Source: an uncultured Clostridium sp. (GTDB lineage Bacteria; Bacillota; Clostridia; TANB77; CAG-508). From it: DNA of 49,119 bases. A model generated the notes under the pieces. That model was not told where the DNA came from, made no database searches, and was given only the letters and a program-made list of their open reading frames with translations. This document shows, piece after piece, positions 34,680-45,842 of the stretch. Positions within the stretch are counted from its first letter, which is position 1. Every line of letters starts with the position of its first letter. Both the position numbers and the translations under genes were made by a program. The DNA is taken from positions 1-49,119 of the forward strand of contig CAMMDS010000009.1 of NCBI GenBank assembly GCA_946495655.1. The letters are read 5' to 3'.

Positions 34680-35939
34680 TTAGAGAGTGCTTAATTCGCA
34701 AAGTTGGCCAAAACTCATCTTGGATTTTTTGCCAGTTAAGCGTTCCTCCACCTCATAAACATTGTCTCCATCATAGGAGTTACCAATAATAACAAGGTAA
34801 GGAATACCAAACAATTTTGCATCTTTAAGCTTTGCCCCAAAAGTAACATTTTTGCGATCATCCAGTATGACTTTTTGGTTGGCAGTGAGGAGTTCTTGAT
34901 ACAGTTCTTCAGCTATATTTCTTTGATTTTCATTAGAAACGATATAGAAGGTATAAGGAGCCATAGATACAGGCCATTTAAAACCGTCTTTATCGCAATT
35001 AATCTCGCAAATAGCTGCTAAAGTTCTGCTTACCCCAATACCATAGCAACCCATATGGTAATATTGGCTTTTGCCGTTTCGACCTACAAACATTCCTTTC
35101 ATAGTTTGAGAATATTTCTGACCAAGCTGGAATATATGTCCAAGCTCGATGCAGTGCTCTTCATGAAGTTCATCAAGATTTACTGTTATGCCATAATTCT
35201 GCATAAGAAATTCAGCTGCATTTTCGAGTTCCAAAATTTCGGTATTGAATGCCATAGAAAAGTCATTATTTACCAAAATGGTATCTTCGCCAGAATCTGC
35301 AATACACATGAATTCCTCAGAATAATTACCTCCAATATCTCCACTCAAAGCTTTAACAGGAATAACTTTTAAGTGAAGTCTATCAAAGATTTCGAGATAT
35401 GCTTTACGCATATTCTCATATTCTCTTGCTAAATCTTCTTGAGATTCATGGAAACTGTATGCATCCATCATTGTGAATTCCTTACTTCTTAACAATCCAC
35501 CACGTGAACGAAGTTCATTTCTGAACTTGGCACCAATTTGGTATACGTTAATAGGTAGCTGTTTGTAAGATGTTACATTACCTTTAACGAAAGCAAGGAC
35601 GGCTTCTTCAGCAGTAGGTGCCATGCAGAAAGTGCCATTAGGCATATCACAGTAAAACATTTGACCAGATACATTGTAGTTATCCCACCTTTGTGATTCT
35701 ACCCAAAGAGATTTGGGCTGAAGAAGAGGCAAAACTATCTCAACACAGTCATATTTCTCCAGAACTTCCCGAATAACATTTTCAATGTTGGCTTGAGCTT
35801 TAACCAAAAGGTTATTTTTACCATAGATGCCTGCTGCGTAACGTTTTAACTGACCAGATTGAAACAGAATCTGCTGAGAAAGAGTTTCGTTAGAAATCCT
35901 TTCTCGAGTGGTTGTAAAATTTCCTCTTGAGAGTCTCAT
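34680..35939 (-). CDS. Short prolyl-tRNA synthetase-like enzyme without editing insertion, foreign codon use
   Basis: 419 residues from ATG 35939 on the minus strand, 10 bases after AAGGAG; GTG 35948 is too close. Class II core: TFCMAPTAEEA, motif 2 KFRNELRSRGGLLRSKEF (about 142-159) with DAYSF, motif 3 MGCYGIGVSRTLAA, and a C-terminal anticodon domain (PYTFYIVS...IPYLVIIGNS). Between motifs 2 and 3 only about 140 residues exist, so the INS editing domain of the usual 565-residue bacterial enzyme is missing. Base composition is visibly richer in G+C than all neighbours, and CGA, CGT and CGG arginine codons are used. It contains the only ordinary in-frame CGG in the window (35769-35771, Arg57 in NVIREVLE). 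Probably acquired. Could be a second enzyme giving resistance to a ProRS inhibitor, or making Pro-tRNA or an adenylate for another pathway. Confidence 0.83.
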   Translation of the reverse strand: MRLSRGNFTTTRERISNETLSQQILFQSGQLKRYAAGIYGKNNLLVKAQANIENVIREVLEKYDCVEIVLPLLQPKSLWVESQRWDNYNVSGQMFYCDMPNGTFCMAPTAEEAVLAFVKGNVTSYKQLPINVYQIGAKFRNELRSRGGLLRSKEFTMMDAYSFHESQEDLAREYENMRKAYLEIFDRLHLKVIPVKALSGDIGGNYSEEFMCIADSGEDTILVNNDFSMAFNTEILELENAAEFLMQNYGITVNLDELHEEHCIELGHIFQLGQKYSQTMKGMFVGRNGKSQYYHMGCYGIGVSRTLAAICEINCDKDGFKWPVSMAPYTFYIVSNENQRNIAEELYQELLTANQKVILDDRKNVTFGAKLKDAKLFGIPYLVIIGNSYDGDNVYEVEERLTGKKSKMSFGQLCELSTL

Positions 35940-36086
35940 TATGACCACACTCCTTCTAGTATTACGTTGATAGTCAACATAATCATATTAACATAAAATT
36001 CCATAAAAATCAAGTATTAGAAGAAATTTATTGTATTCAATGTGAATTATCATTTGGAATTCCGGAATATTCATAAAAAACATATA

Positions 36087-36310
36087 TTATAAAAGTAAAA
36101 TCAAGTTTTTTATATTAAAGATGTATTCTATATTGATTGTAAGACTTATATCAATATAATAATTTTTACTGCTCTGAATCCAATTCCTAAATTTGTCTTT
36201 TGTAATTTCTTTATTCAAATATTTCTTCTTCATAACAGCACCATTTTTTTATAATTTTCAAATTTTTGAATCGCTTTTTGAATACCATAATGAGAAACAG
36301 AACTAGACAT
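36087..36310 (-). other. Two short coupled open frames, likely remnant of a decayed gene
   Basis: Minus strand: ATG 36310 to TGA 36230 (26 residues, MSSSVSHYGIQKAIQKF...) then ATG 36233 (overlapping as ATGA) to TAA 36087 (48 residues, KKKYLNKEITKDKFRNWIQ). Read across the one-base frame change, the segment faintly resembles the end of a reverse transcriptase (KKY..KEITKDKF...W). Neither part has a good ribosome site. The rest of the 35940-36508 gap shows no gene. Low confidence. Confidence 0.25.
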
Positions 36311-36508
36311 AGAGAGGTACCTTTATATATATCAAGAAATTATCATCTTATAATGAGTTATTTTAACTTATTTGTTTTCCTAATTCTTTACAAGTCGTAT
36401 TATCTTTAAAGATATTAATATAGTATTCAATAATTTAAAATTTTGGAAATAGACTTTCTAATTGGTGCTGATTCTTATTTTTGTAAAAAGTTATAAATTA
36501 TAGGAACT

Positions 36509-36548
36509 AAGCATATACATATACTAAAAGGGGTATATGTGTATGCTT
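36509..36548 (+). promoter_or_regulatory. Start-codon hairpin of the amidase gene
   Basis: GCATATACATATA (36511-36523) pairs with TATATGTGTATGC (36534-36546, one G-U). Ribosome site AAAAGGGG (36526-36533) lies in the loop, both ATG codons (36537, 36543) in the 3' arm. The structure is kept, with a compensating G-U change, in the truncated copy at 25721. Confidence 0.7.
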
Positions 36549-37275
36549 ATATTAAATAGAAAAAGAATATTAGTAATGTTTTGTATGATTTTTGTTTCGT
36601 TATATGCATTTTCATTTAAAATAGCAAATGATGCAACTTTACAAACAGATAAAACGATAGAGACAGTAGCAACACCTGTATCAAATAAAGTGATAATAGT
36701 AGATGCAGGACATGGAACTCCGGATGAACGGTGCTGAAAGTTCTAATGGAACAACAGAAGCAGAGTTAAATTTAAAAATTGCTTTAAAATTACAAACATT
36801 ACTTGAACAAAGCGGTAGTACTGTTTTATTAACTCGTTCAGATGAAAATGAAATATATGATGCAGAAAGTGATACAATTAGAGAGAAAAAAGTATCAGAT
36901 ATGAAAAATAGGGTTAAAATAGGAAATGAATCAAGCGCAGATATTTTTGTTTCTATACATATGAACAAAATAGCTGAATCACAATATGATGGTTGGCAAA
37001 CTTTTTATAAAAAAAATAATGAAGACAGTAAGAAACTAGCTACTAGCATTCAGAATGGCTTAAATGAAGCAATGCAAAAAGAAAATAAAAGAACTCCTGC
37101 ACAACTCAATACTGTATATTTAATGAAGTATGTAGAAATACCAATAACAATTGTAGAATGTGGATTTTTATCAAATCCAGAAGAAGAAAAATTACTACAA
37201 ACAGATGAATATCAAGAAAAGCTTGCGTGGGGAATATATAATGGAATAACTGATTATTTTTATAGCTCAAAATGA
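36543..37275 (+). CDS. cwlD: CwlD-like N-acetylmuramoyl-L-alanine amidase, needs +1 frame change at a CGG codon
   Basis: 243 residues when read with one +1 shift at 36729; length matches CwlD (about 237). Zinc amidase of the Amidase_3 family cutting the MurNAc-L-Ala bond; CwlD acts in spore cortex (muramic lactam) formation. Order: membrane anchor (residues 5-25), linker, VIIVDAGHGTPDE (first zinc His), frame change, GAESSNGTTEAELNLKIA (Glu ligand), VSIHMNK (His ligand), VECGFLSNPEE (catalytic Glu). The zero frame stops at CGG TGC TGA. With the C skipped, GAT GAA GGT GCT GAA gives DEGAE, and Gly is conserved at that place in the family (GHGG.DGGA). The ribosome site and start sit in a hairpin. 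All catalytic residues after the shift are intact, so I read it as a functional gene. Confidence 0.8.
36726..36732 (+). other. +1 frameshift site 1: GAA CGG T
   Basis: Zero frame GAA CGG TGC TGA; the downstream protein is in the frame GAA (C) GGT GCT GAA. Codon 63 of the amidase. Confidence 0.8.
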
Positions 37276-37304
37276 GAAATTGGGGTCTGTCCCCAATTTC
37301 TCAT
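37272..37304. repeat. 33-bp palindrome overlapping the amidase stop codon
   Basis: Arms ATGAGAAATTGGGG (37272-37285) / CCCCAATTTCTCAT (37291-37304), loop TCTGT. Exact reverse complement of 23442-23474. The TGA stop of the amidase is its bases 2-4, so it may also act as the transcript end. Confidence 0.85.
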
Positions 37305-37366
37305 GAATAAATTTACACTTCTTGGGAAAAATATGTAAAAACATATTAACAAGGAGTGTAATTTTT

Positions 37367-40300
37367 TTGAATAGTTATAGAATTTTAAATACAAAAGGGG
37401 CTGTTTTAGATAAAAATCAATTAGAAAAATATTTGGAAAAACTTGCATCAGATCATGTATTAAAAGATAAATCTGATAAAAATACTTATCCAATCCCTAG
37501 AATGATGGAAAATTTTGATACTATAACAATGGTATATAATTTATTAAATGAACATATCAAACTCAAAATACCTATTCATCCAGCTGGTGAATGGCTTTTA
37601 GATAATTATTACATCATAGAAGAGACTGTAAAAGGTATTGAGAAAGAGTTAACATTAAAAAAATATAAGAATTTTCTAGGTATAGCAAATGGTGTTAATT
37701 ATGGATTTGCTAGAATATATGTTTTGGCAACAGAAATTGTATCTTATACAGATGGAAAAATAGATGGAAAACTTTTAACTGATTTATTAAAAAGCTATCA
37801 AGAAAAGAAAAAACTAAATATGGAGGAAATATGGAATATAGGCATATTTCTTCAAATTGCTTTGATTGAAAACATTAGAGGTATATGTGAAAGAATTTAT
37901 TCAGGAGAACTTCAAAAATATAGAGTAGAAAATATCATAGAAAGATTAGTAGAAAACAAATCAAAAGAGGAGTTACGATTTAATAAATTAAATGAATATA
38001 AATCAAAAGTAAAAGAATATGGAGAGATGAAATATCCTTTTATTGAATATATGTCATTTAAGCTAAGACAGTTTGGTAAAAAAGCATATCCATTTTTAAA
38101 TATATTAGAAGAACAAATAAATAAAATGGGAATTGACATTTCAGAAGTAATAAAAAAAGAACATTTTGATATGGCTGTAAAAAAAGTATCTATGGGAAAT
38201 TCCATTACTAGTATCAAGAATATACAAAGAATTAATTTTATTGATATATTCGAAGAAATAAATCAAGTAGATGATATATTAAGACAAGATCCAGCAGATG
38301 TATATGATAAAATGGATTACAAAACTAAAATATATTATAGAAATAAAATAAAGGAATTATCTAAAAGAACTAAAATATCTGAAATATATATAGCTAAAAA
38401 ATGCTTGGAATTAGCAGAAAATAAAGATGGGAAAAAGGCTCACATAGGTTATTATTTAATTGATGAAGGAAATAGAGAGCTATTAGAAGTATTGCAAAAT
38501 AAAAAGCCGAAAGTGTTATCAAATAATCAAAAAATGAGCTTGTATATAATAGCTAAAACAACTATTACGCTAATAATTTCTATTCTTCTTGGCATATGTA
38601 TATATACACAAACCAAAAATCTAATACTTTCAATAATTTCTACCATATTAATTTATTTACCAGTAGAAATTATATTAATTCAGATAATACAATACATTTT
38701 AAATAAAATAATTAAACCGAAATTAATCCCAAAAATAGATTTACAAAATGGAATACCAGAAGAATCTGCTACATTTGTTGTAATACCTACAATAATAACT
38801 AAAAAAGAAAAGTTACGAGAAATGATGAAAAAACTAGAGGTATATTATATAGCTAATAAAAGTGATAATATGTATTTTGCTTTACTTGCAGATGTATCAA
38901 GTGGATCTAAAAAAGAGGAAGATTTTGATGAAGAAATATCAAAAGCAGGAGTAGAAATTGCAAAAGAATTAAACAAAAAATATCCAGATAAACTTTTTCC
39001 TAAATTTCATTTCCTGTATAGAAATAGAGAATGGAATGAAAAAGAAGAATGTTACTTAGGGTGGGAAAGAAAAAGAGGGTTACTCACTCAATTTAATGAA
39101 TACATTTTAAAAAAAAGTAAAAACGAATTTAGAGTAAATACAATAGACCTAGAAAAAATACCTAAAATCAAATATGTTATAACATTGGATAGCGATACAG
39201 AGTTAGTATTAAATACAGGATTAGAATTAGTTGGAGCAATGTCCCATATTTTAAACAAACCAGAAATAGAGAATGGCATAGTAAAACATGGTCATGGATT
39301 AATACAACCTCGTGTGGGAATTACTTTACTTGCTGCTAGCAAAAGTAAGTTCACTAAAATATATTCAGTATCTCCTGGAACTGATTCATATACTAATGCT
39401 ACATCTGATGTATATCAAGATAATTTTGAAGAAGGTATTTATACAGGAAAAGGAATATATGATGTTGAAACATTTTCTGAAGTATTAAAAAATGAAATAC
39501 CAGAAAATACTGTTCTTAGTCATGATTTAATAGAGGGTTCGTATTTAAGATGTGGATTAGCCTCAGATATTGTGCTTATGGATGGATACCCTACTTCATA
39601 TTTAAGTTTTAAAACAAGGCTTAGCAGATGGACAAGAGGAGATTGGCAAGTATCAAAATGGTTATTTAAAAAGATAAAATGTAAAGATGGAACCCAAAAA
39701 GAAAACCCATTAAATTTAGTATCTAAATATAAAATATTAAATAATTTAGTAAAAAGTATCTACCCATTAATTGCAATAATTTCAATAATATTTTTAACAC
39801 TTTTAAATGTATTAAAAAACATTCAAGTATGGCCATTAATGACTATTACAATATTATCTATTATAATACCATCAGTCATTGAAATAATTAATAGAATAAT
39901 ATACAGGAAAGATGGAGAAAGTATGCAAAAAACTTTCTATAAATCAATTTATGGAATAAAAGCAAGTTTAATAAGAGGTATATTAGAGCTAGGAACTCTT
40001 CCCGATAAAGCATATACTTTAACTATAGCTATAATAAAAAGTGTTTATAGAATGTGCAAAAGCAAAAAACATTTGCTAGAATGGATGACAGCAGAAGAAG
40101 CGGAGAAAACCTTAAAAACAGATATATTTTCATACTATAAAAGTATGTGGCCAAATTTACTTTTAGGATTAATAATTCTAGTTTTTGCTTACAAAAATCC
40201 ACTTTATTTAATATTATCTATATTATGGATTATTACTCCTGGAGTAATGAAATATATAAGTAAAAAAGAACAAGTACTATATAGCATAGATTATTTAAAT

Positions 40301-43300
40301 AAAGCAGAGCAAGAATATTTACTAGACATAGGTAAAAGGACTTGGGCGTTTTTTAAAGATAATTTAACAGAAAAATCAAATTTTTTACCACCTGATAATT
40401 ATCAAGAAGATAGAAAAGAAAAGATAGTATATAGAACATCACCAACTAACATAGGATTAGGACTTTTAGCTGTAGCTTCTAGTTATGATTTAGGATTTGA
40501 AAATTTAAATGACACAATAAATTTATTATCTAAAATGATAGAATCAATCTCAAAAATGCAAAAATGGAATGGACATTTATATAACTGGTACAATATAGAA
40601 AATCTAGAGCCACTTAATCCTAAATATGTTTCAACAGTTGATAGTGGCAACTTTGTTGGTTATTTATATACTTTAAAACAATTTTTAAATGATATTCAGG
40701 TAAAATTAAAAAATGATATAGATGCAAATAAAATAAATGAATCTATTAATTTAATGATAGAAATAATTGAAGGCTTAATAAATAATACTAATTTTAAATA
40801 TTTATATAGTGAAGAGAACAGAATATTTTCAATTGGGTTCAATGTAGAAGATAATACTTTAACTCCTTCTTATTATGATTTATTGGCATCTGAAGCAAGA
40901 CAAGCAAGCCTAATAGCTATAGCAAAAAAAGATGTTCCTGCAAAACATTGGTACAACCTAAGTAGAGTACTAACTATATTAAATAGATATAAAGGATTAA
41001 TATCTTGGTCTGGAACTGCATTTGAATACTTGATGCCTAATATAAATATACCCAAATACCCAGGCAGTTTAATTAGTGAATCTAGTGAATTTGCAATCAT
41101 GTCTGGACAAGAATATGCAAAAAAATTAAATATTCCTTGGGGAATTTCTGAAGCAGCATTTAATTTAAGAGATTTAAACAATAATTATCAATACAAAGCA
41201 TTTGGAATACCATGGCTTGGTTTGAAAAGAGGATTGGCAGATGAAATGGTAGTATCTTCATATGGAACTATGCTTGCATTAAATGACCATCCATTAGAAA
41301 CAATAGATAATTTAAAAGTTCTTGAAAAAGAAGGTATGTATGATAAATATGGATTTTATGAATCTATCGACTATACTTTAAGTAGATTAAAACCAGGAGA
41401 GAGAAGTGCTGTGGTCAAAACATATATGGCACATCATCAAGGCTTAATTCTGCTATCTATCAATAATCTATTTAATAAAAATATATTGCAAAAAAGATTT
41501 ATGAATAATCCCGAAATAGAAGCGGCTGAAATTTTATTAGAAGAAAGAATGCCAGAGAATGTAATTATCACAAAAGAACAAAAAGAAAAAGTAGAGAAAA
41601 TAAAAAATATAGATTATGAAATCTATGCAGTAAGAGAATATAACAAACCATATGATACATTAAATCATATAAATGTTATATCTAATGAGGACTATGTAGT
41701 AATAATTGATCAAAAAGGAAATGGTTATAGTAAATATAAGGATATAGTGATAAATAGATTTAAAAGAACTGATGATGTAGAAGAAGGAATATTTTTCTTT
41801 TTCAAAAATATAAAAACCAAAAGAATATGGACATCTGGACAAAAGAATTATTTGGCTCAAGCAGATAAATATTCGGTAGCATTCTCTCCAGAGATGAGTA
41901 AATTCATAAGACAAGATGGAGGAATAGAAACAACTACTAAGATATTTGTAATGCCAAATGATCCAGTTGAGATAAGAAGAATAGAATTAAAAAACTTAGG
42001 TAACACAGAAGAAACCATAGAAGTAAATTCAATGTTAGAACCAATACTTTCTTCATTAGAGCAAGATTATTCTCATAAAGCATTTAACAATCTATTCGTA
42101 TCTTTTGAATTTTTGGAAGATACAAATACAATTATCGCAAAAAGAAAAGCAAGAGACGAAAAACAAGATGATATATATTTAGCGGTAAATTTATATACAG
42201 AAAATGAAACAATAGGAGAATTAGAATTTGAAGTAGATAAAGAAAAATTTCTAGGAAGACAAAATATTGAATTACCTGTAGCTGTAGAAAAATCTAATCC
42301 ATTAGGAAGAAAAATTCAAATGACTACGGACCCTATAATTGCAATGAGAAAAACAATAAAAATAATGCCTAGCGAAAAAGCAGAGTTAAATTTAATTATA
42401 GCAGTATCTAATGATAAAGAAAAAGTAATGGAATTAATAAACGAAAATATAAATAATGAAAAAATATTAAGAAACATGAATTTGGTAAAAGCAAAAATAG
42501 AAGCAGAGTCATTGTATCTGGGAGTAAAAGCAAAAGATATAGAAAACTATCAAAATATGCTTAAATATTTAATTTATCAAAATCCGATGAAATTACTAAT
42601 GTATAAAGGAAAAATACCAGATGAAGCTCCTGTAAGTGAGTTGTGGAAATATGGAATCTCTGGAGATTTACCAATACTTTTAGTTAAAATTAAAGATGTT
42701 AGTGATATTGGAGTTGTGAAAGATGCTATTAAAGCTTATGAATATTTTAGAGTAAAGAATATAAAAATTGATTTGGTAATATTAAATGAGGAGAAAAAAT
42801 CATATGAAAATTATCTTTATGATGAAATACAAAATGCAATTTTAGATAGAAATCTAAGCTATATGCAAAATATTAATGGTGGTATTTTTGTAATAAGCAA
42901 TGTTGATAAAACTTCAAGACATATAATTGAATATAGAGCAAATTTGTTAATAAATGCACATTTAGGAAGCATTGCAAGACAAATAAAAGATTTTGAAGAA
43001 GAATATATAGAAAAAACAAAATATATTGCTAATGAAGACGAAGGTAGACTGATTTTAGAGGAAGATATAAATAGAAAACCATTAGAAGCAGAAAATCTAA
43101 AATACTATAACGAATATGGTGGATTTTCTAAAGACGGTAGTGAATATCTAATTAGAATAAATAAAGATGAAAGATTACCAACAGTATGGTCGAATATAAT
43201 GGCAAATGAAAAATTCGGTACAGTTGTAACAGAAGGACTTGGAGGCTATACTTGGTATAAAAATAGCAGACTTCGGAAGGATAACTGCATGGAATAATAA

Positions 43301-45624
43301 TCCTGTAACAGATGTACCATCGGAAATAATATATTTAGAAGATATGGAGAATAAAAAGATTTGGACTATTGGAATAAATCCAACACCTGATAATAATGAT
43401 TATTATATAACCTATGGATTTGGCTATAGCAAATTTATGCATACAAGCAATGGAATATTTCAAAATTTGAAAGTTTTCATACCTAGAGAAGAAAGTTGCA
43501 AAATTCAAATATTACATTTAGAAAATAAATTAGCAAAAAAGAAAGAATTAAAACTAATATATTATATTAAACCTGTGCTAGATGAAGATGAAATAAAATC
43601 AAACGGTTATCTAGAACTTAAATACAATGATAGCAATAATTTAATAACCATTCAAAATCAAACTAAAGAAATAAATAATAGAGATATAATGTATGTAACA
43701 AGTAGTGAAAAAATTCTATCATATACTGGAAGCAAAGATTCCTTTATTGGAAATGGAACTATAAAAAATCCAGAAGGAATTAGAAAAATAGAACTAGATA
43801 GGAAAAATTCATTAGGCCTAGATGGTATCATTGCAATTGAACTTAAAATCAATTTAGAGGCTTTTGAAAGAAAAGATATAGTAATTATGCTTGGAGCAGA
43901 TAATAATCTTTTAAACTTAAAAGATACAGCATATAAATATACCAATGTAAATAATGCGATAAATGAATATGAAAACACAAAAAAACATTGGAAAAATTTA
44001 CTTGGAAATATAAAAGTAGAAACACCTATGGAATCAATGAACATTCTTTTAAATGGATGGCTTTTGTATCAAACTCTATGCTCTAGAATGCTTGCGAGAA
44101 GCGGTTATTATCAATCTGGTGGAGCATATGGTTTTAGAGATCAGCTCCAGGATTGTATAGGATTAAAGTATATATCTCCTGAATATTTAAAAAATCAAAT
44201 ACTAAAGCATAGTAAACATCAATTTATAGAAGGAGATGTTGAACATTGGTGGCACGAAGAAACTTCAAGAGGAATTCGTACCAAGTTTTCAGACGATTTA
44301 TTATGGCTTCCATATATGGTAGCTGAATATATTGAATTTACAGGAGATTACGGAATTTTAGATATAGAAACAAACTATGTAAAAGGTGAAGTTTTAGAAG
44401 AAAATGTATCTGAAAAATATGACTTGCATTTGCCATCAGAAGAAAAAGAAACGATTTTTATGCATTGTATAAGAGCAATTGAAAAATCCTTGAATTTTGG
44501 AGAACATGGACTTCCTAAAATAGGCTCTGGAGATTGGAATGATGGATTTAGTAATGTAGGACCTAAAGGAAGAGGTGAAAGTGTATGGCTTGGATTCTTC
44601 CAATATGCTGTATTAGATAAATTTTCTAAAATATGTGAGAATTATGCAAAAAATAATGAAAAGACAGATGAATTTAATACAGAAAACATAACCGAGATAC
44701 AAACAAAACAAAAAACAATAGAGATTAATAAAGAAGATAGCAATTTTGATATTCAAAACACGGAGAATATTAAAGAAGTAAATAAAAAAATAGGATTAGA
44801 ACGAATAGAGAAATACAAAAATATAATGGGAAAATTAAAAAAAGCATTAAACACATATGCCTGGGATGGTAGATGGTATAAAAGAGCATTTATGGATGAT
44901 GGAAATGAACTTCGGTAGTATTCAAAATGAAGAATGTAGAATTGATAGTATAGCACAAAGTTGGGCAACAATTTCAGGAGCAGGAGATAATGATAAAAAA
45001 TATATTTCAATAGAAGCGTTAGAAAATCATTTAGTAGATAAAGAAGCTGGAATAATTAAGTTATTAGATCCACCATTTGAAAAAAGCAAATTAGAACCAG
45101 GATATATTAAATCATATATTCCAGGCACAAGAGAAAATGGAGGACAATATACACATGGAGCAATATGGGGGATAATAGCAGAAGCAATGCTTGGATTTGG
45201 AAATAAGGCAGTAGAATATTTTAGAATGATAAATCCAATAGAACATGCAAGGACAAAAGAAGAAGCGAAAAAATACAAAGTTGAACCATATGTAATTGCT
45301 GCAGATATTTATGGAGGAAACTTAGCAGGACGTGGAGGATGGACATGGTATACTGGATCTAGTAGTTGGATGTATGAAGCTGGAATAAAATATATTCTTG
45401 GATTAAAAATTGAAAAAAATATTTTAAGAATAGAGCCTAATATACCAATGGATTGGAAAGAATACTTGATTAAATATAGATACGGAGATAGCATATATAA
45501 TATAAAAGTGATTAATAAAAATAGTGAAACTCATTCTTATAGAATAAATGGTAATAAAATAGAAAATAATGAAATAATATTGAATAAAAATGGCGGAATA
45601 TATAATATAGAAGTAGAAATATGA
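37367..45624 (+). CDS. Cyclic beta-glucan synthase (NdvB/ChvB-type), needs two +1 frame changes at CGG codons
   Basis: Start TTG 37367, 10 bases after AAGGAG (37351-37356). Subtracting one base at 43274 and one at 44913 gives exactly 2,752 codons, 2,751 residues, the length of NdvB-type cyclic beta-1,2-glucan synthases. Order: N-terminal helical domain (1-390), membrane spans (about 391-460), GT84 glycosyltransferase (about 470-780; TLDSDTE near 605, LSRWTRGDWQ near 750), more spans (790-960), glycoamylase-like domain (about 1020-1390; TSPTNIGLGLLA, AHHQGLIL), then GH94-type phosphorylase module (1700-2751; WWHEETSRGIRTKFSDDL near 2294, IGSGDWNDGF with catalytic Asp near 2388, GRGGWTWYTGSSSWMYE near 2656). 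Makes and cyclises a beta-1,2-glucan at the membrane. Each frame change falls in a conserved stretch: NSRL-G-RITAW and GNEL-G-SIQNEECR. No other lesion is seen in 8.2 kb, so a dead gene is unlikely. Confidence 0.85.
43271..43277 (+). other. +1 frameshift site 2: CTT CGG A
   Basis: Zero frame AGA CTT CGG AAG then stop at TAA 43295-43297; required frame AGA CTT (C) GGA AGG ATA. Codon 1970 of the glucan synthase. Confidence 0.8.
44910..44916 (+). other. +1 frameshift site 3: CTT CGG T
   Basis: Zero frame GAA CTT CGG TAG; required frame GAA CTT (C) GGT AGT ATT. Codon 2516. CTT before the shift codon and a stop right behind closely resemble the RF2 (prfB) site CTT TGA C. Confidence 0.82.
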
Positions 45625-45633
45625 TACTTTTTC

Positions 45634-45661
45634 TTGACAAAAATCAAAATTATTATATAAT
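45634..45661 (+). promoter_or_regulatory. Near-perfect consensus promoter
   Basis: TTGACA (45634-45639), 16-base spacer, TATAAT (45656-45661). The best promoter in the window; it drives the structured leader and the gene at 45843. Confidence 0.8.
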
Positions 45662-45697
45662 TAGAAAAAAAGAGAAAGAGTGGTAAGGTTGAAAAAT

Positions 45698-45799
45698 AAT
45701 TACAATTTTGACGTTGTCAAACTTCATTTAAAATTTAATCAACGTACACAGAGTACGCCTCATAAATTTTAAACTCGTTTTCCTAGTCAAAATTTAATT
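45698..45799 (+). other. Three-tier hairpin in the leader of the gene at 45843
   Basis: Outer stem ATTACAATTTTGAC (45699-45712) / GTCAAAATTTAATT (45786-45799, one bulge). Middle stem TTTAAAATTTA (45727-45737) / TAAATTTTAAA (45763-45773). Inner stem CGTAC (45743-45747) / GTACG (45753-45757), loop ACAGA. Internal loops are 14 against 12 and 5 against 5 bases. All three stems are nested and the whole lies between promoter and ribosome site (AGGAAGGA, 45828-45835). Not a known riboswitch that I recognise; a mobile hairpin element is the main alternative. Confidence 0.7.
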
Positions 45800-45842
45800 C
45801 TTTTCCAACCAGATTCGTGCCTTAGGAAGGAATGATATTAAT

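Noticed and set aside
35068-35080. A second CGG in the prolyl-tRNA synthetase gene
   Set aside because: The trinucleotide spans two codons (AAC GGC in GRNGKS) and is not in frame.
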